NCBI RefSeq assembly: GCF_002154725.1
Contig: NZ_MTAW01000130.1
Span: 1-35,928, forward strand
Direction: 5' to 3'
DNA length: 35,928 nt
Source of the DNA: Nostoc sp. 106C
Lineage (GTDB): Bacteria > Cyanobacteriota > Cyanobacteriia > Cyanobacteriales > Nostocaceae
Position numbers and translations under genes: made by a program
Notes under the pieces: model-generated
What the model was told of the DNA's origin: nothing
The model's input: only the letters and a program-made list of their open reading frames with translations
The model's database searches: none
In this document: positions 7,714 to 16,822 of the stretch, one piece after another
Layout: every line of letters starts with the position of its first letter
Position numbering within the stretch: position 1 is the first letter of the stretch

Positions 7714-9849
7714 TTACATAGTAAATGTGGTACTAGGAACTCCTGTCGGTAGAACTACTGTTTGCGTGCGCTGTGGTTCCCCAAGCATGACAATAGAGCA
7801 GGTGAGTTGACTAGCCAACTGAGTTGTAACATCACTAATAGCTAAACCACCAGGACTGGTACGATTGCGTATAAAAGGTAATACAACTAAATCATATAAT
7901 CGTGCTGCCTGTAAAATCGCTTGAGCTACATTTTCATGGGCGATTATTTGAATTTCTGGTGGATTTGGCAAAGCCAATTTAGACACTACTAGAGCAAGAT
8001 GCGATCGCCTAGCAGCAATTTTACTAGAACTGGTACGTCGCTCGCAGACATTCAAGACAGTCACTTGAGCTTGATTAGTATCTGCCAAGATTTGGGCAAA
8101 ATGCACAGGCTGCAACGTTGGTGCCATTAAGTTTTCTATGGGAACTAAGATCCGTTGGATTTTCTTAGGAGCATCTACTAAACGGGTAACCGCTACAGGA
8201 CAGTGGGATGCCCAAAGAACGTTATCGATTACGTTACCAAATAAACGCGCTCTTAAACCAGTGCGTTTACCCCAACCCATAATAATCAAACTAGCTTTTT
8301 GTTCGCGAGCTGCTCTGCTAATTCCTTGAGCAAAAGCATCATCAATGCGTAGCAAAGGTTCTGCTCCCACGCCCAAGACTCGGCTTTGTGCTGTAGCTTT
8401 TGCCAATAATCGCTCACTCCGCTGCAAAGATGCTTCTAACTGTGGTGCATCCATATGCGCAGCAGCAGTAGCGATCGCTAAAGGTATAATTCTGCCATTT
8501 GCTTGGCGTGCTAATAATGTTGCCAGTTCAATCAGATACTGCTGAGTTTGGGGATTGTAGATGGGTACAACTATAGTGAAAGCGGTGCTAATTTCTTCTA
8601 TTTTTGGCTCCGGTTGGCTTGATGGTGCTGGCTTTGTAGCGGCGGATGAAGCCAACCCAACAGCTACCCGACTAGTAACCAACGGTCCCAAGGTTGATGT
8701 AACGAGCATCACAGCAATAATGCTATTTAATACTTCAGATGACAATAACCCAGTCCGATACCCGACTAATGTTGCTGCTAACGTTGTTCCCACCTGAGGA
8801 ACTGATAGCGACCACATTGTTAGCATTTCCTGCCAATTGTAGCGGTATAACAGTTTCGCTAACAAAGCTGCAATAAATTTGCTGGCAATCAAACCAAACA
8901 CAAACAGGAGCGTCAATTGAAGATTAGTAGTACTTTTGATAAAAGTGGGTACATCGATCAGCAAACCAAAATTAACAAAGAAAATAGGAATGAATAGCAC
9001 ACTGCCAACAAACACCACTTTTTCTTTGACTGGTCCTTCGCCCAAAACTTCATTGACGGCCAAACCTGCTAAAAAGGCTCCAATAATTTTTTCTACCCCA
9101 ATTAATTGAGCGCCTACAGCAGCTAGAAACACAGTCAGCAGCACAAATAAAAATTGGTTGCCCTCTTCACCTCCAGACCGCCGAAAAAATTCTTTGCCTA
9201 CCCAATCAAAGCCGACTAAAACCGCAACAGAGTAAATAGTTAACCAACCCAACAAAGTTAGTAGCTTTGCTAAGCTGAATACTCCACCGTTGGAGGAAGC
9301 TACACACACAGTTAATATCAGCAGAGCGCCAATATCGGTAACAACCTTGGCTCCAATGGTAACGGTAACGGCTTCATTTTTCACAACTCCTAGGCGATTA
9401 ATAATTGGATATGCCAAGAGAGTATGGGAGGCGAACAATGAGCCAATTAATATTGATGTTATCCAACCAAAGCCAAAAATTCGCCCTAACAAGCTTCCCA
9501 TGACTAGGGGAAGGCTAAAAGTGAAGGTGCCAAAACCTAAGGAGCGATTTTTCTGACGATAGAACTGCTCTAAGTCAACTTCTAGTCCTGCTACGAACAT
9601 TAAGTAAACTAGCCCAATATCTGCTAGCAGGTTCATGCTTTCTGATTCAGTTTGGAATAAATTCCAGCCTGAGGGACCAAGTACTACCCCAGATAAAACC
9701 AAACCTACTAATCCTGGTAGTCTGAGTCGCTCGAACAGAATCGGCACTACTAAGATAACCACCAGCAAAATAGCAAAGGGAACAATTGGTTCCTTGCCAA
9801 GAACTTGGGAGGTTGGTTCCAGTGCAAGAACTTGTGAAATGAGTTCCAT
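7714..9849 (-). CDS. CPA2-family cation/proton antiporter fused to two universal stress protein domains
   Basis: The 711-aa membrane protein has about 12 hydrophobic segments over residues 22-400, with the buried Thr171-Asp172 pair in KVVTDIGALL typical of ion-binding sites in this family. The soluble tail holds two tandem USP domains, about 423-555 and 563-690. The first keeps a nucleotide-binding-like MGWGKRTGLRARLFG stretch. The second is more degenerate. Such proteins exchange Na+ or K+ for H+ across the plasma or thylakoid membrane, and the USP tails may sense nucleotides. The substrate cannot be told from sequence alone. It starts at ATG 9849 and stands apart from both flanking genes. 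Confidence 0.88.
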   Translation of the reverse strand: MELISQVLALEPTSQVLGKEPIVPFAILLVVILVVPILFERLRLPGLVGLVLSGVVLGPSGWNLFQTESESMNLLADIGLVYLMFVAGLEVDLEQFYRQKNRSLGFGTFTFSLPLVMGSLLGRIFGFGWITSILIGSLFASHTLLAYPIINRLGVVKNEAVTVTIGAKVVTDIGALLILTVCVASSNGGVFSLAKLLTLLGWLTIYSVAVLVGFDWVGKEFFRRSGGEEGNQFLFVLLTVFLAAVGAQLIGVEKIIGAFLAGLAVNEVLGEGPVKEKVVFVGSVLFIPIFFVNFGLLIDVPTFIKSTTNLQLTLLFVFGLIASKFIAALLAKLLYRYNWQEMLTMWSLSVPQVGTTLAATLVGYRTGLLSSEVLNSIIAVMLVTSTLGPLVTSRVAVGLASSAATKPAPSSQPEPKIEEISTAFTIVVPIYNPQTQQYLIELATLLARQANGRIIPLAIATAAAHMDAPQLEASLQRSERLLAKATAQSRVLGVGAEPLLRIDDAFAQGISRAAREQKASLIIMGWGKRTGLRARLFGNVIDNVLWASHCPVAVTRLVDAPKKIQRILVPIENLMAPTLQPVHFAQILADTNQAQVTVLNVCERRTSSSKIAARRSHLALVVSKLALPNPPEIQIIAHENVAQAILQAARLYDLVVLPFIRNRTSPGGLAISDVTTQLASQLTCSIVMLGEPQRTQTVVLPTGVPSTTFTM

Positions 9850-9988
9850 AGGTAGAACTTGAAAGGGCGATAGTGAAGCTGCGATTACCTTAAGGGCAAT
9901 TGCCCGATCAATATAACTGCAAAAGTTACCTTGAGTAAAATTAAAAAAAACTTAACTTACACTAGCTAGGCAATTGTTGAGAAACTAC

Positions 9989-10645
9989 CTATGGGTGAAC
10001 CTGACTCAAAATAAACCGCAAGCGATCGTAGTCATCTTTCAACAGCAAACTCAGGGTTCGTCCGGCTTTGATTAGCCATTTGCGGTCGGCTTTACGTAAT
10101 TGATAAACCTCTCGAATGGCAGCCGCCGTTAAAGACTCTATCGGTGCTCCTTTAATAGAAAGTAGTGTCTGCAAAAAATCTAATTCTTCAGTAAATTTAA
10201 CAATTGTTTCTGGGTCGCAGCGATAAACGGCTTGATGAATTTGCGGAGGACGGGGTGGTAAATATTGATATACTCTTTGGCTATAACCTTGGGCATAAGA
10301 CGGCTGTTCAAATCCCACGATCGCGGCCCGAAATTCAGTTTTGAGCATGGCAAATATCTGGGGTTGTTCCTCTCGCAAGTCTTGCAAAGATAACCCCAAG
10401 GCCACTGCACGGTGTACGGAATCTATAGGCATTGTTGTGGCATAGTACACCACTGCATAAATTTGGTTGCCCGATTCTTCATCGATAGAACAAACCCAGC
10501 TACCAAAGGGAGGCATGGGGGGAAAACTTAAGTCTTCTGGTTCCAAGCACTGTGCTAGAAACTCCGTAGTAGTAGTTTCAATCACCTCGGCAATATGGTT
10601 AGGGTGGCGATCACCAGTGGCAAATTGTGGTAGAGGCAGGCGCAT
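9989..10645 (-). CDS. Conserved cyanobacterial protein of unknown function
   Basis: This is a soluble 218-aa protein (221 aa if the ATG at 10654 is used). The N-terminal half is beta-rich with a conserved-looking PPFGSWV segment. The C-terminal 80 residues are helical and basic. The N-terminal part faintly resembles a HAS-barrel, but I cannot confirm that. The first possible start codon lies inside a heptanucleotide repeat, so the internal ATG at 10645 is preferred. No ribosome site is evident for either. It lies 76 bases downstream of ndhS on the same strand and may be co-transcribed. Confidence 0.72.
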   Translation of the reverse strand: MRLPLPQFATGDRHPNHIAEVIETTTTEFLAQCLEPEDLSFPPMPPFGSWVCSIDEESGNQIYAVVYYATTMPIDSVHRAVALGLSLQDLREEQPQIFAMLKTEFRAAIVGFEQPSYAQGYSQRVYQYLPPRPPQIHQAVYRCDPETIVKFTEELDFLQTLLSIKGAPIESLTAAAIREVYQLRKADRKWLIKAGRTLSLLLKDDYDRLRFILSQVHP

Positions 10646-10650
10646 AGTAG

Positions 10651-10720
10651 TCATTTGTCATTGGTCATTAGTTATTAGTCATTAGTATTTGCCAAATGAC
10701 AAATGACTAATGACCAGTAA
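10651..10720. repeat. STRR heptanucleotide repeats forming an inverted array
   Basis: Five heptamers run head to tail from 10651 (TCATTTG, TCATTGG, TCATTAG, TTATTAG, TCATTAG). Their reverse complements follow at 10693-10713 (CAAATGA, CAAATGA, CTAATGA). The two halves can fold into a long hairpin. It fills the whole gap between ndhS and the next gene and reaches into the latter's start. Confidence 0.88.
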
Positions 10721-10915
10721 TTATTTACCTTTTTTCTTGGCTGTGGTCTCTACAGTTTCCAATTCGCTCAAGCGAAAGGTAATTAATTTATCCCAGTTAC
10801 CACCTTCAAATAGCACGGCTACCTTGCCATCACTCACCCGCTGTACGAGTCCCTCATAGCGATAATAGATATCTGCGGGATTTGTAACGCGAACAGTTGC
10901 TCCAGGCAGGATCAT
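10721..10915 (-). CDS. ndhS: NAD(P)H dehydrogenase-like complex subunit NdhS
   Basis: The 64-aa protein has an SH3-like fold with the signature [13 protein letters not shown] and [20 protein letters not shown], matching cyanobacterial Ssl0352-type NdhS. NdhS sits at the ferredoxin-binding side of the NDH-1 complex and helps cyclic electron flow around photosystem I. A GAGG ribosome site lies nine bases before ATG 10915. The C-terminus is a short basic tail (KKKGK). Confidence 0.88.
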   Translation of the reverse strand: MILPGATVRVTNPADIYYRYEGLVQRVSDGKVAVLFEGGNWDKLITFRLSELETVETTAKKKGK

Positions 10916-11092
10916 GATTTTTATCCTCGCTTATTTCCTGTTATATAGCTTAATACTTGTCAGGAGTCCAAAGTCAAAAGTCCATAGTTTCTTGTCCATT
11001 GAACGCCACCTGCTCAACTTGGGGAGCGGAGTTCCTGTTGTAGGAAGTGGCTTGAAACCCCAAGGACGCAGTGCCTTCCCTAGACTCTTGAC

Positions 11093-12409
11093 TCATGAAT
11101 AATACTTCTGCCGTTGGCGAAAGTTTGCTACCGATTCTACTATTCCTAAAGAAATGAAGTTAGTCAGCATGGCAGAACGACCGTAACTCATCCAAGGTAG
11201 AGGAATTCCAGCTACAGGTGCTAAACCCACAGTCATGCCAACGTTAATAATTAGTTGAAATACAATCATCGACAAAACACCAATAGCCAACAATGAGCCA
11301 AAGTTATCTTTGGCTGTTTGAGCTACATGCAGTAGGCGGAGGCAAATTAAACAGAAGACAAAAAGTACCACCAAACAACCAACAAAACCAAATTCTTCCC
11401 CAACAGCAGAGAAAATAAAGTCTGTGTGCTGTTCGGGCACAAAATTTAGTTGAGTCATCGGACCTTTGAATAGCCCCCATCCCCAAATTTCACCAGCACC
11501 AATGGCAATCCGAGATTGGATAAGGTGATAACCAGCGCCTAAAGGGTCATGTTCGGGATTGATAAATACGCTGAGCCTGTCTTTTTGATATTCTTTGAGC
11601 ACATGATTCCAGGCAAAAACACCTAATTCACCACCTAGCATATTGAGGCTCCATGCGCCTATGGCTCCTAGACCAAATTTTCGCCAGGGGAGAGTCTGCC
11701 AACCTACAATAGCCATTGCTCCAGCCCAAAATAATCCTAATGGACCGAAGGTTAGTTCTTTAAACAAAACAATAGGTTCTGATAACGGCCAAGAAATACT
11801 AAATAAAATAGCGGCAACTATGGGAGAAATCATTAGAATCAACCAGCCTGGGTTGGCATTTGCCCAGTACAGCATCCCTAAGACGATCGCACCAAATACC
11901 AATGATGTTGCCAAATCTGGTTGCAAAAATACTAATCCCCAGGGAATGGCAGTGATTGCCAAAGCTCTAAAAACGCTTTCGATGGTAGAAGCTGTGCGTT
12001 TATGTAACAAAGCTGCAAGGGTAATAATTATACCCACTTTGGCAAATTCTGAGGGTTGAACGTTAAAACCGGCAATATTAATCCAGCGTTGTGCCCCTTT
12101 AGCGCTGGTACCAGCGATCATCACGGCCATTAGGCTAAAGTTTGTCAGTCCGTATGTTACCCAATGCCATTGAATCAAATGTTCGTAACGGCTGCGAGCT
12201 AGAAACAATGCGATCAACACACCTATACTCGCTACTAGCCAGTGCCACCACCAGTCAGTGACTGGCTGCTTAAGTTCCGTACTTAAGATCATGATGCCGC
12301 CAAAGATACTGACAGCAATAGGCAAACAAAATAGTAACCAATCTACTTGCTGCCAAGGTTTTACCCAATTCTTCCAACGAATTTTGGGGAGCGAACTTTT
12401 TAACAACAT
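11093..12409 (-). CDS. rodA: RodA-type SEDS peptidoglycan glycosyltransferase
   Basis: The 438-aa integral membrane protein has about ten hydrophobic segments. The family core is present: DPLGAGYHLIQSRIAIGAGEIWGWGLFKG region, FVPEQHTDFIFSAVGEEFGF, and PLPWMSYGRSAML near the end. RodA polymerises glycan strands with a class B PBP during cell elongation. The more usual SYGGSS is SYGRSA here. It lies 100 bases downstream of mrp on the same strand. FtsW is the main alternative but the FVPEQHTDFIF segment and C-terminus fit RodA better. Confidence 0.9.
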   Translation of the reverse strand: MLLKSSLPKIRWKNWVKPWQQVDWLLFCLPIAVSIFGGIMILSTELKQPVTDWWWHWLVASIGVLIALFLARSRYEHLIQWHWVTYGLTNFSLMAVMIAGTSAKGAQRWINIAGFNVQPSEFAKVGIIITLAALLHKRTASTIESVFRALAITAIPWGLVFLQPDLATSLVFGAIVLGMLYWANANPGWLILMISPIVAAILFSISWPLSEPIVLFKELTFGPLGLFWAGAMAIVGWQTLPWRKFGLGAIGAWSLNMLGGELGVFAWNHVLKEYQKDRLSVFINPEHDPLGAGYHLIQSRIAIGAGEIWGWGLFKGPMTQLNFVPEQHTDFIFSAVGEEFGFVGCLVVLFVFCLICLRLLHVAQTAKDNFGSLLAIGVLSMIVFQLIINVGMTVGLAPVAGIPLPWMSYGRSAMLTNFISLGIVESVANFRQRQKYYS

Positions 12410-12509
12410 GTGTGAGTTTAGACTTTAACTTGGAGATTTTAAATTTAGTGAGTACTAAAAATCTGTATTCCTAGGCTGTGACCCAGGAACCAGAAAAAAT
12501 TGAAATTTT

Positions 12510-13580
12510 TTATGTCAAGGCTGCAACTGATACCTTACCAGCAATAGCCAAGGCGATCGCAGTTAATGCTTTGGCTGAAGCTGAATCTGGCTCAGCAACG
12601 ACTATCGGTACACCACTATCACCACCAACTCTGGTGGAAATCTCTAGGGGTACACATCCCAACAATGGTACTCCCAGTTCAGCCGCAGTTTTTTCACCAC
12701 CACCAGAACCAAAGATATCGTACTGTTTATCTGGCATATCCGGGGGAATAAAATAGCTCATATTTTCCACTATTCCCAGCACTGGAACGTTCATCTGCTG
12801 GAACATCCGCAGTCCCTTGCGAGAATCTAATAAAGCTACGTTTTGCGGTGTAGTGACAATTACTGCCCCTGCCATTGGTACTGCTTGGGTTAAAGTTAAC
12901 TGGGCATCCCCCGTTCCCGGTGGCATATCTACAATTAAATAGTCCAATTCTCCCCATTCCACTTGATAGAGAAATTGGCGAATTACGCCATTTAACATTG
13001 GTCCCCGCCAAATCACTGGTTGATCTCGGTCGATTAAAAAGCCCATCGAGACTAATTTCACACCGTGATTAAAAGCAGGTTCGAGTATTTCACCTTTTTC
13101 GCCAGGGCGGACTGTAATTTGGGCATCAGACAGTCCTAGCATGGTGGGATCGTTGGGACCGTAGATATCGGCATCAAGTAAACCAACTTTTGCACCTGTC
13201 TGTGCTAGAGCAACTGCTACATTGACTGCTACAGTACTCTTACCAACGCCACCTTTGCCACTGGAAATCGCCAGAATATTTTTCACCCCAGTAACGCCAG
13301 TGCGATCGGGTAAGCTTTTTTGCTTGGGTGTTTCTGCGGTCACTTCTACGCTGACATCTGTTACACCTGGAAGCTTTTTCACTGCCTTTTGACAGTCTTC
13401 AACGATAAACTCCCGTAAAGGACAGGCTGGTGTAGTCAACACTAAAGTGAAACTAACCTTGCCATCATCAATTTTGACGTTGCGAATCATATTCAGTTCT
13501 ACCAGGCTTTTCTGGAGTTCTGGGTCTTGTACTGGTCGCAACACTTCTAGAACCGAGCGGGAATCAAGGACATCGTACAT
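12510..13580 (-). CDS. mrp: Mrp/NBP35-family P-loop ATPase (iron-sulfur carrier type)
   Basis: The 356-aa protein has an N-terminal MIP18/DUF59 domain (about 8-85, with TTPACPLR) and a deviant Walker A motif SGKGGVGKSTVAVNVA (GKGGVGKS at 108-115). Switch regions DADIYGPNDPTMLG and DMPPGTGDAQLTL follow. The family (ApbC, HCF101) holds and passes on 4Fe-4S clusters. The CxxC pair found after ENMS in ApbC-type members is absent: here the text reads ENMSYFIPPDMPDKQYD. The start is ATG 13580. It may be transcribed with rodA, 100 bases downstream. Confidence 0.93.
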   Translation of the reverse strand: MYDVLDSRSVLEVLRPVQDPELQKSLVELNMIRNVKIDDGKVSFTLVLTTPACPLREFIVEDCQKAVKKLPGVTDVSVEVTAETPKQKSLPDRTGVTGVKNILAISSGKGGVGKSTVAVNVAVALAQTGAKVGLLDADIYGPNDPTMLGLSDAQITVRPGEKGEILEPAFNHGVKLVSMGFLIDRDQPVIWRGPMLNGVIRQFLYQVEWGELDYLIVDMPPGTGDAQLTLTQAVPMAGAVIVTTPQNVALLDSRKGLRMFQQMNVPVLGIVENMSYFIPPDMPDKQYDIFGSGGGEKTAAELGVPLLGCVPLEISTRVGGDSGVPIVVAEPDSASAKALTAIALAIAGKVSVAALT

Positions 13581-13740
13581 AAAAATTCAAATTTCAAATT
13601 TCAAAAAGAAAAAATCTATTTGCGGCAAGTATCTTAACTACTAACTGGATACTTTCGTTGCACCGCGATCGCTGTAATAAAACTTAAAAAAAATACATAA
13701 TCTTCATATATAATTTTATCTGGCGTGAGGAATCAGGGAT

Positions 13741-13800
13741 TGGTCATTTTTGATTAGTCAAGAGTCAAAAGTCAAGAGTTATTTGTCATTAGTTATTCTC
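13741..13800. repeat. STRR-like heptanucleotide repeat cluster
   Basis: Degenerate seven-base units of the TCATTAG and AAGAGTC types follow one another (for example AGTCAAGAGTCAAAAGTCAAGAG). Similar units occur at 10651-10720 and 18358-18414. It lies between mrp and the SRPBCC gene and has no coding potential. Confidence 0.7.
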
Positions 13801-13836
13801 TTGTCCTGCCTTAAAGTAATTCCCAATCCCCAATCT

Positions 13837-14361
13837 CTAGAAATCAAAACAACTGTCATTAAGATTTTTTTTCTTGCTAGGTACTGCTTGCAATGCAGCT
13901 TTTTCTACGGCTTCCACTAAAGAACGAGCCACGCGATCAACATAAGGACGAGACAAAGACCAGATTAAAGGCGACAACCAACCCTTGAGAGTTACAGAGT
14001 AAGATAAACACGTACCACACACTGTGGACTCTACTCGGTAAGTTATTCGTTCCTCAATCCCAGGAATCGCCAGCACTCGGATACTCAGCATTTCTTGAGG
14101 ATTAACACGCTCCACAAAAATCCGAATGGGAATGGGTGAAAAGCGCGTAACTGCTTGGAAAATTAATCCGGGTTTGGGTACTAGTCCGTAAGGTACGTTA
14201 GTACTCTTGAGTAGTGGGTGCCAAGAAACGTCTGTGAAGTTTACCACTTGTTGCCAGAGTTCATCTACAGAAGCAGAACTAATTTCTTGATATGTTCGCA
14301 CCAGAGAAGCGCAAAATCGACGACGTTTACGGTGAATGAATTTGGATAAACAACCTCGCAT
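13837..14361 (-). CDS. SRPBCC (START-like) domain protein
   Basis: The 174-aa protein starts at ATG 14361, chosen because AGGAGG lies nine bases upstream. A longer frame from TTG 14436 lacks such a site. From about residue 22 it shows the polyketide cyclase/START-like pattern: VDELWQQVVNFTDVSWHPLL, a run of beta strands, and a final amphipathic helix with DRVARSLVEAVEKAA. Such domains bind hydrophobic ligands. No ligand can be named. It diverges from hemF. Confidence 0.75.
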   Translation of the reverse strand: MRGCLSKFIHRKRRRFCASLVRTYQEISSASVDELWQQVVNFTDVSWHPLLKSTNVPYGLVPKPGLIFQAVTRFSPIPIRIFVERVNPQEMLSIRVLAIPGIEERITYRVESTVCGTCLSYSVTLKGWLSPLIWSLSRPYVDRVARSLVEAVEKAALQAVPSKKKNLNDSCFDF

Positions 14362-14842
14362 TTGCCTAATCCTCCTAGCTAAACACTTTCTGGGAACTCT
14401 GGCATGGTGGGCAATTGTACTCAGCCCTCGAATCAAACTTTCTCAAAATTGCCCTAACTATAGCAAGCCCCATACGGTGCAAACGCTAGTACGATTATTG
14501 GAAGTTTATACCCTCGACTCATGAAACACCATTCTGGGTCAGGTGTCCGATGCTTGAGCAGTTCAGTCAAAACCTTCAGATTTCAAGATTGAGAGTGCTT
14601 TTAACTAATTCGCCAGAGTCTGGTATAAATACCAGACTATTTCCATCAAAAAAATTCAAAAAAAAACTTCATTCAATATACAAGCCTATACGCATTTGAG
14701 GGAAAATAACTCTAGTCTTGCTAATCAATCGTAGAAATGCTTGACAAGTAAGAAAAAAGCAAATTTGCTCTCGTGTTTGGTCAGAAATTTTTAATTGAAA
14801 ATTTTTGATTTTTGGGAAATTGTAATTTAGGTTCGGGAATCT
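14362..14842. promoter_or_regulatory. Divergent intergenic region between the SRPBCC gene and hemF
   Basis: This 481-base region must carry promoters for both genes. Its only striking element is a perfect palindrome at 14618-14637. The hemF side is AT-rich with an A run at 14647-14666. No small gene is supported. Confidence 0.5.
14618..14637. promoter_or_regulatory. Perfect 20-bp palindrome, candidate operator
   Basis: GTCTGGTAT and ATACCAGAC flank a central AA. A dyad with a 9-base half-site and no T run after it fits a dimeric regulator site better than a terminator. It is about 205 bases before hemF and 256 before the SRPBCC start. No regulator can be named. Confidence 0.5.
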
Positions 14843-15892
14843 ATGTTGATCAACTCGCAAACCCCAACTCTGTCCGTAGACCCATCAAAGTTTCTACCAG
14901 CAACTGACGCTAAACAAAGAGTCAGTCAGTTTATGCAACAGTTACAAGACGAAATCACTCAAGCCTTGGTGGATTTGGATGGTGTTGCTAAGTTTCATGA
15001 AGATAGTTGGGAACGGCCAGAAGGAGGTGGAGGGCGATCGCGTGTTCTGCGTGATGGCGCAATATTTGAACAAGCTGGTGTAAACTTTTCTGAAGTTTGG
15101 GGTTCCCATTTACCAGCATCAATTTTAACCCAACGCCCAGAAGCGGCAGGACATAGTTTTTATGCCACGGGTACTTCCTTAGTGTTACACCCGCGCAATC
15201 CCTATGTGCCAACTGTGCATTTGAACTACCGCTATTTTGAAGCAGGCCCGGTATGGTGGTTTGGTGGTGGTGCGGATTTAACACCTTACTATCCCTTTGC
15301 CGAAGATGCTCAGCATTTCCATCAAACACTGAAGCAGGCGTGCGATCAACATCACCCAGAGTATTACCCAGTTTTCAAGCGCTGGTGTGACGAATATTTC
15401 TACCTCAAGCATCGCGGTGAGACAAGAGGAATTGGGGGTCTATTTTTAGATTATCAAGATGGTCAAGGTGCTTTATATCGCGGTCCTGACCCGAATGGGG
15501 AAGCAGCTAAATATAGTAATCAGGTAGAAGCAATACCACAAAGAACTTGGGAAGAATTGTTTGCCTTAGTGCAAGACTGCGGTCGAGCCTTTTTGCCAGC
15601 TTACCTACCGATTGTCGAACGGCGCAATGGCATTGAATATAGCGATCGCGAACGGAATTTCCAACTCTATCGCCGGGGAAGGTACGTAGAATTCAACTTG
15701 GTTTACGACCGCGGGACAATTTTCGGACTTCAAACCAACGGACGCACGGAATCAATTCTGATGTCTCTCCCGCCTTTGGTGCGTTGGGAATACGGGTATC
15801 AACCAGAAGCTAATACCCCAGAAGCCGAATTGTATGAAACTTTCTTGAAACCTCAAGATTGGATAAATTGGACACCCACCAATCAAGCTTAA
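14843..15892 (+). CDS. hemF: Oxygen-dependent coproporphyrinogen III oxidase
   Basis: The enzyme decarboxylates coproporphyrinogen III to protoporphyrinogen IX with O2, feeding haem, chlorophyll and bilin synthesis. Family motifs are all present: [62 protein letters not shown] and [21 protein letters not shown]. The 349-aa length is usual. It stands alone on the plus strand and starts at ATG 14843. Confidence 0.96.
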   Translation: MLINSQTPTLSVDPSKFLPATDAKQRVSQFMQQLQDEITQALVDLDGVAKFHEDSWERPEGGGGRSRVLRDGAIFEQAGVNFSEVWGSHLPASILTQRPEAAGHSFYATGTSLVLHPRNPYVPTVHLNYRYFEAGPVWWFGGGADLTPYYPFAEDAQHFHQTLKQACDQHHPEYYPVFKRWCDEYFYLKHRGETRGIGGLFLDYQDGQGALYRGPDPNGEAAKYSNQVEAIPQRTWEELFALVQDCGRAFLPAYLPIVERRNGIEYSDRERNFQLYRRGRYVEFNLVYDRGTIFGLQTNGRTESILMSLPPLVRWEYGYQPEANTPEAELYETFLKPQDWINWTPTNQA

Positions 15893-16294
15893 TGAGCGTT
15901 GATGAGTATTGAGTTCGGAGTAAAACATCACAAAACAATCCCAAAAAATAAAGGCAGGAATGTTTGTGTTAGATGCTTTGCATCTCTATATTTCGCTTCT
16001 ATTTTCTCCTGTTCTTAACTCAGCACTTATCAGGTTACACAGCCCTGTTTTGGTGAGTTAAACTACTAAAGAAAAGCACCTAGTAAAAAAAGGTGACATT
16101 TTAAGCTGTAGCTTGTTAATCTCAAGTATTAGCACTAAATTGTTCTGTTAGTGGTGAGTCAATTAATTTACTAACTCACTGGAGTTCCTAGTCGCGGGAA
16201 CATTCAGATTTTCAGAAAAGCAAGTCTTTTGACTCACCAGTAACAGTCTTAAATACAGTAGTTAACTTTGACAGGACTGCCGCAGGGAGGCTCA
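15893..16294. other. Intergenic region between hemF and the STAS gene
   Basis: No gene is supported. A small hairpin AGATGC-TTT-GCATCT at 15970-15984 lies 80 bases after hemF but has no long T run. The rest should hold the promoter of the STAS gene. Confidence 0.4.
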
Positions 16295-16663
16295 GTGATT
16301 CAGATAGAGCAGAAAACCCACATCACACAAGATGGTAATACCGTTATTGTCTTGGCCCCAACAGGGCGCTTGGATATCACCACTGCTTGGCAATTTCGCC
16401 TGAAGTTACAGGAATGTATTTCCAAACTCAGTCGCCATGTAGTTGTGAATCTTAGCCAGGTAAACTTTATTGATAGTTCTGGTCTTACTTCTTTAGTAGC
16501 CGGAATGCGTGACGCCGATAAACTCAAGGGCAGCTTCCGGATTTGTAATGTACATACAGAAGCAAAACTTGTGTTTGAAGTTACAATGATGGATACAGTA
16601 TTTGAAATCTTTGAAACTGAAGAGGAAGCTTTAGAAGGTGTGCCTCGTAGCATCGCTAGCTAA
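16295..16663 (+). CDS. STAS-domain protein, anti-sigma factor antagonist type
   Basis: The 122-aa protein is one STAS domain with the phosphorylation-site motif FIDSSGLTSL (Ser61/Ser62). Such proteins are phosphorylated by a partner kinase and bind anti-sigma factors or similar kinases when unphosphorylated. I choose GTG 16295 because GGGAGG lies just upstream. An in-frame TTG at 16268 would add nine residues. No partner kinase or phosphatase is next to it, so its circuit is unknown. Confidence 0.87.
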   Translation: MIQIEQKTHITQDGNTVIVLAPTGRLDITTAWQFRLKLQECISKLSRHVVVNLSQVNFIDSSGLTSLVAGMRDADKLKGSFRICNVHTEAKLVFEVTMMDTVFEIFETEEEALEGVPRSIAS

Positions 16664-16822
16664 AACTCTGCTGAGTTCTAAGTTTTGAGAAGCCAGCGCT
16701 TTGTTTTGGTTGGCAAAATTGTAGTTACTGGCGTTGCTGAGTTGAAGAATTGAGAAAAGGTACAGAAGAGAAGAGTATAGAAAATGGCTCTTTTCTACAA
16801 CTTCGTACTCAGCACTCATAAC

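Noticed and set aside
15970-15984. AGATGC hairpin as the hemF terminator
   Set aside because: The stem is only six pairs with a three-base loop and no following T run, so it is not called as a terminator.
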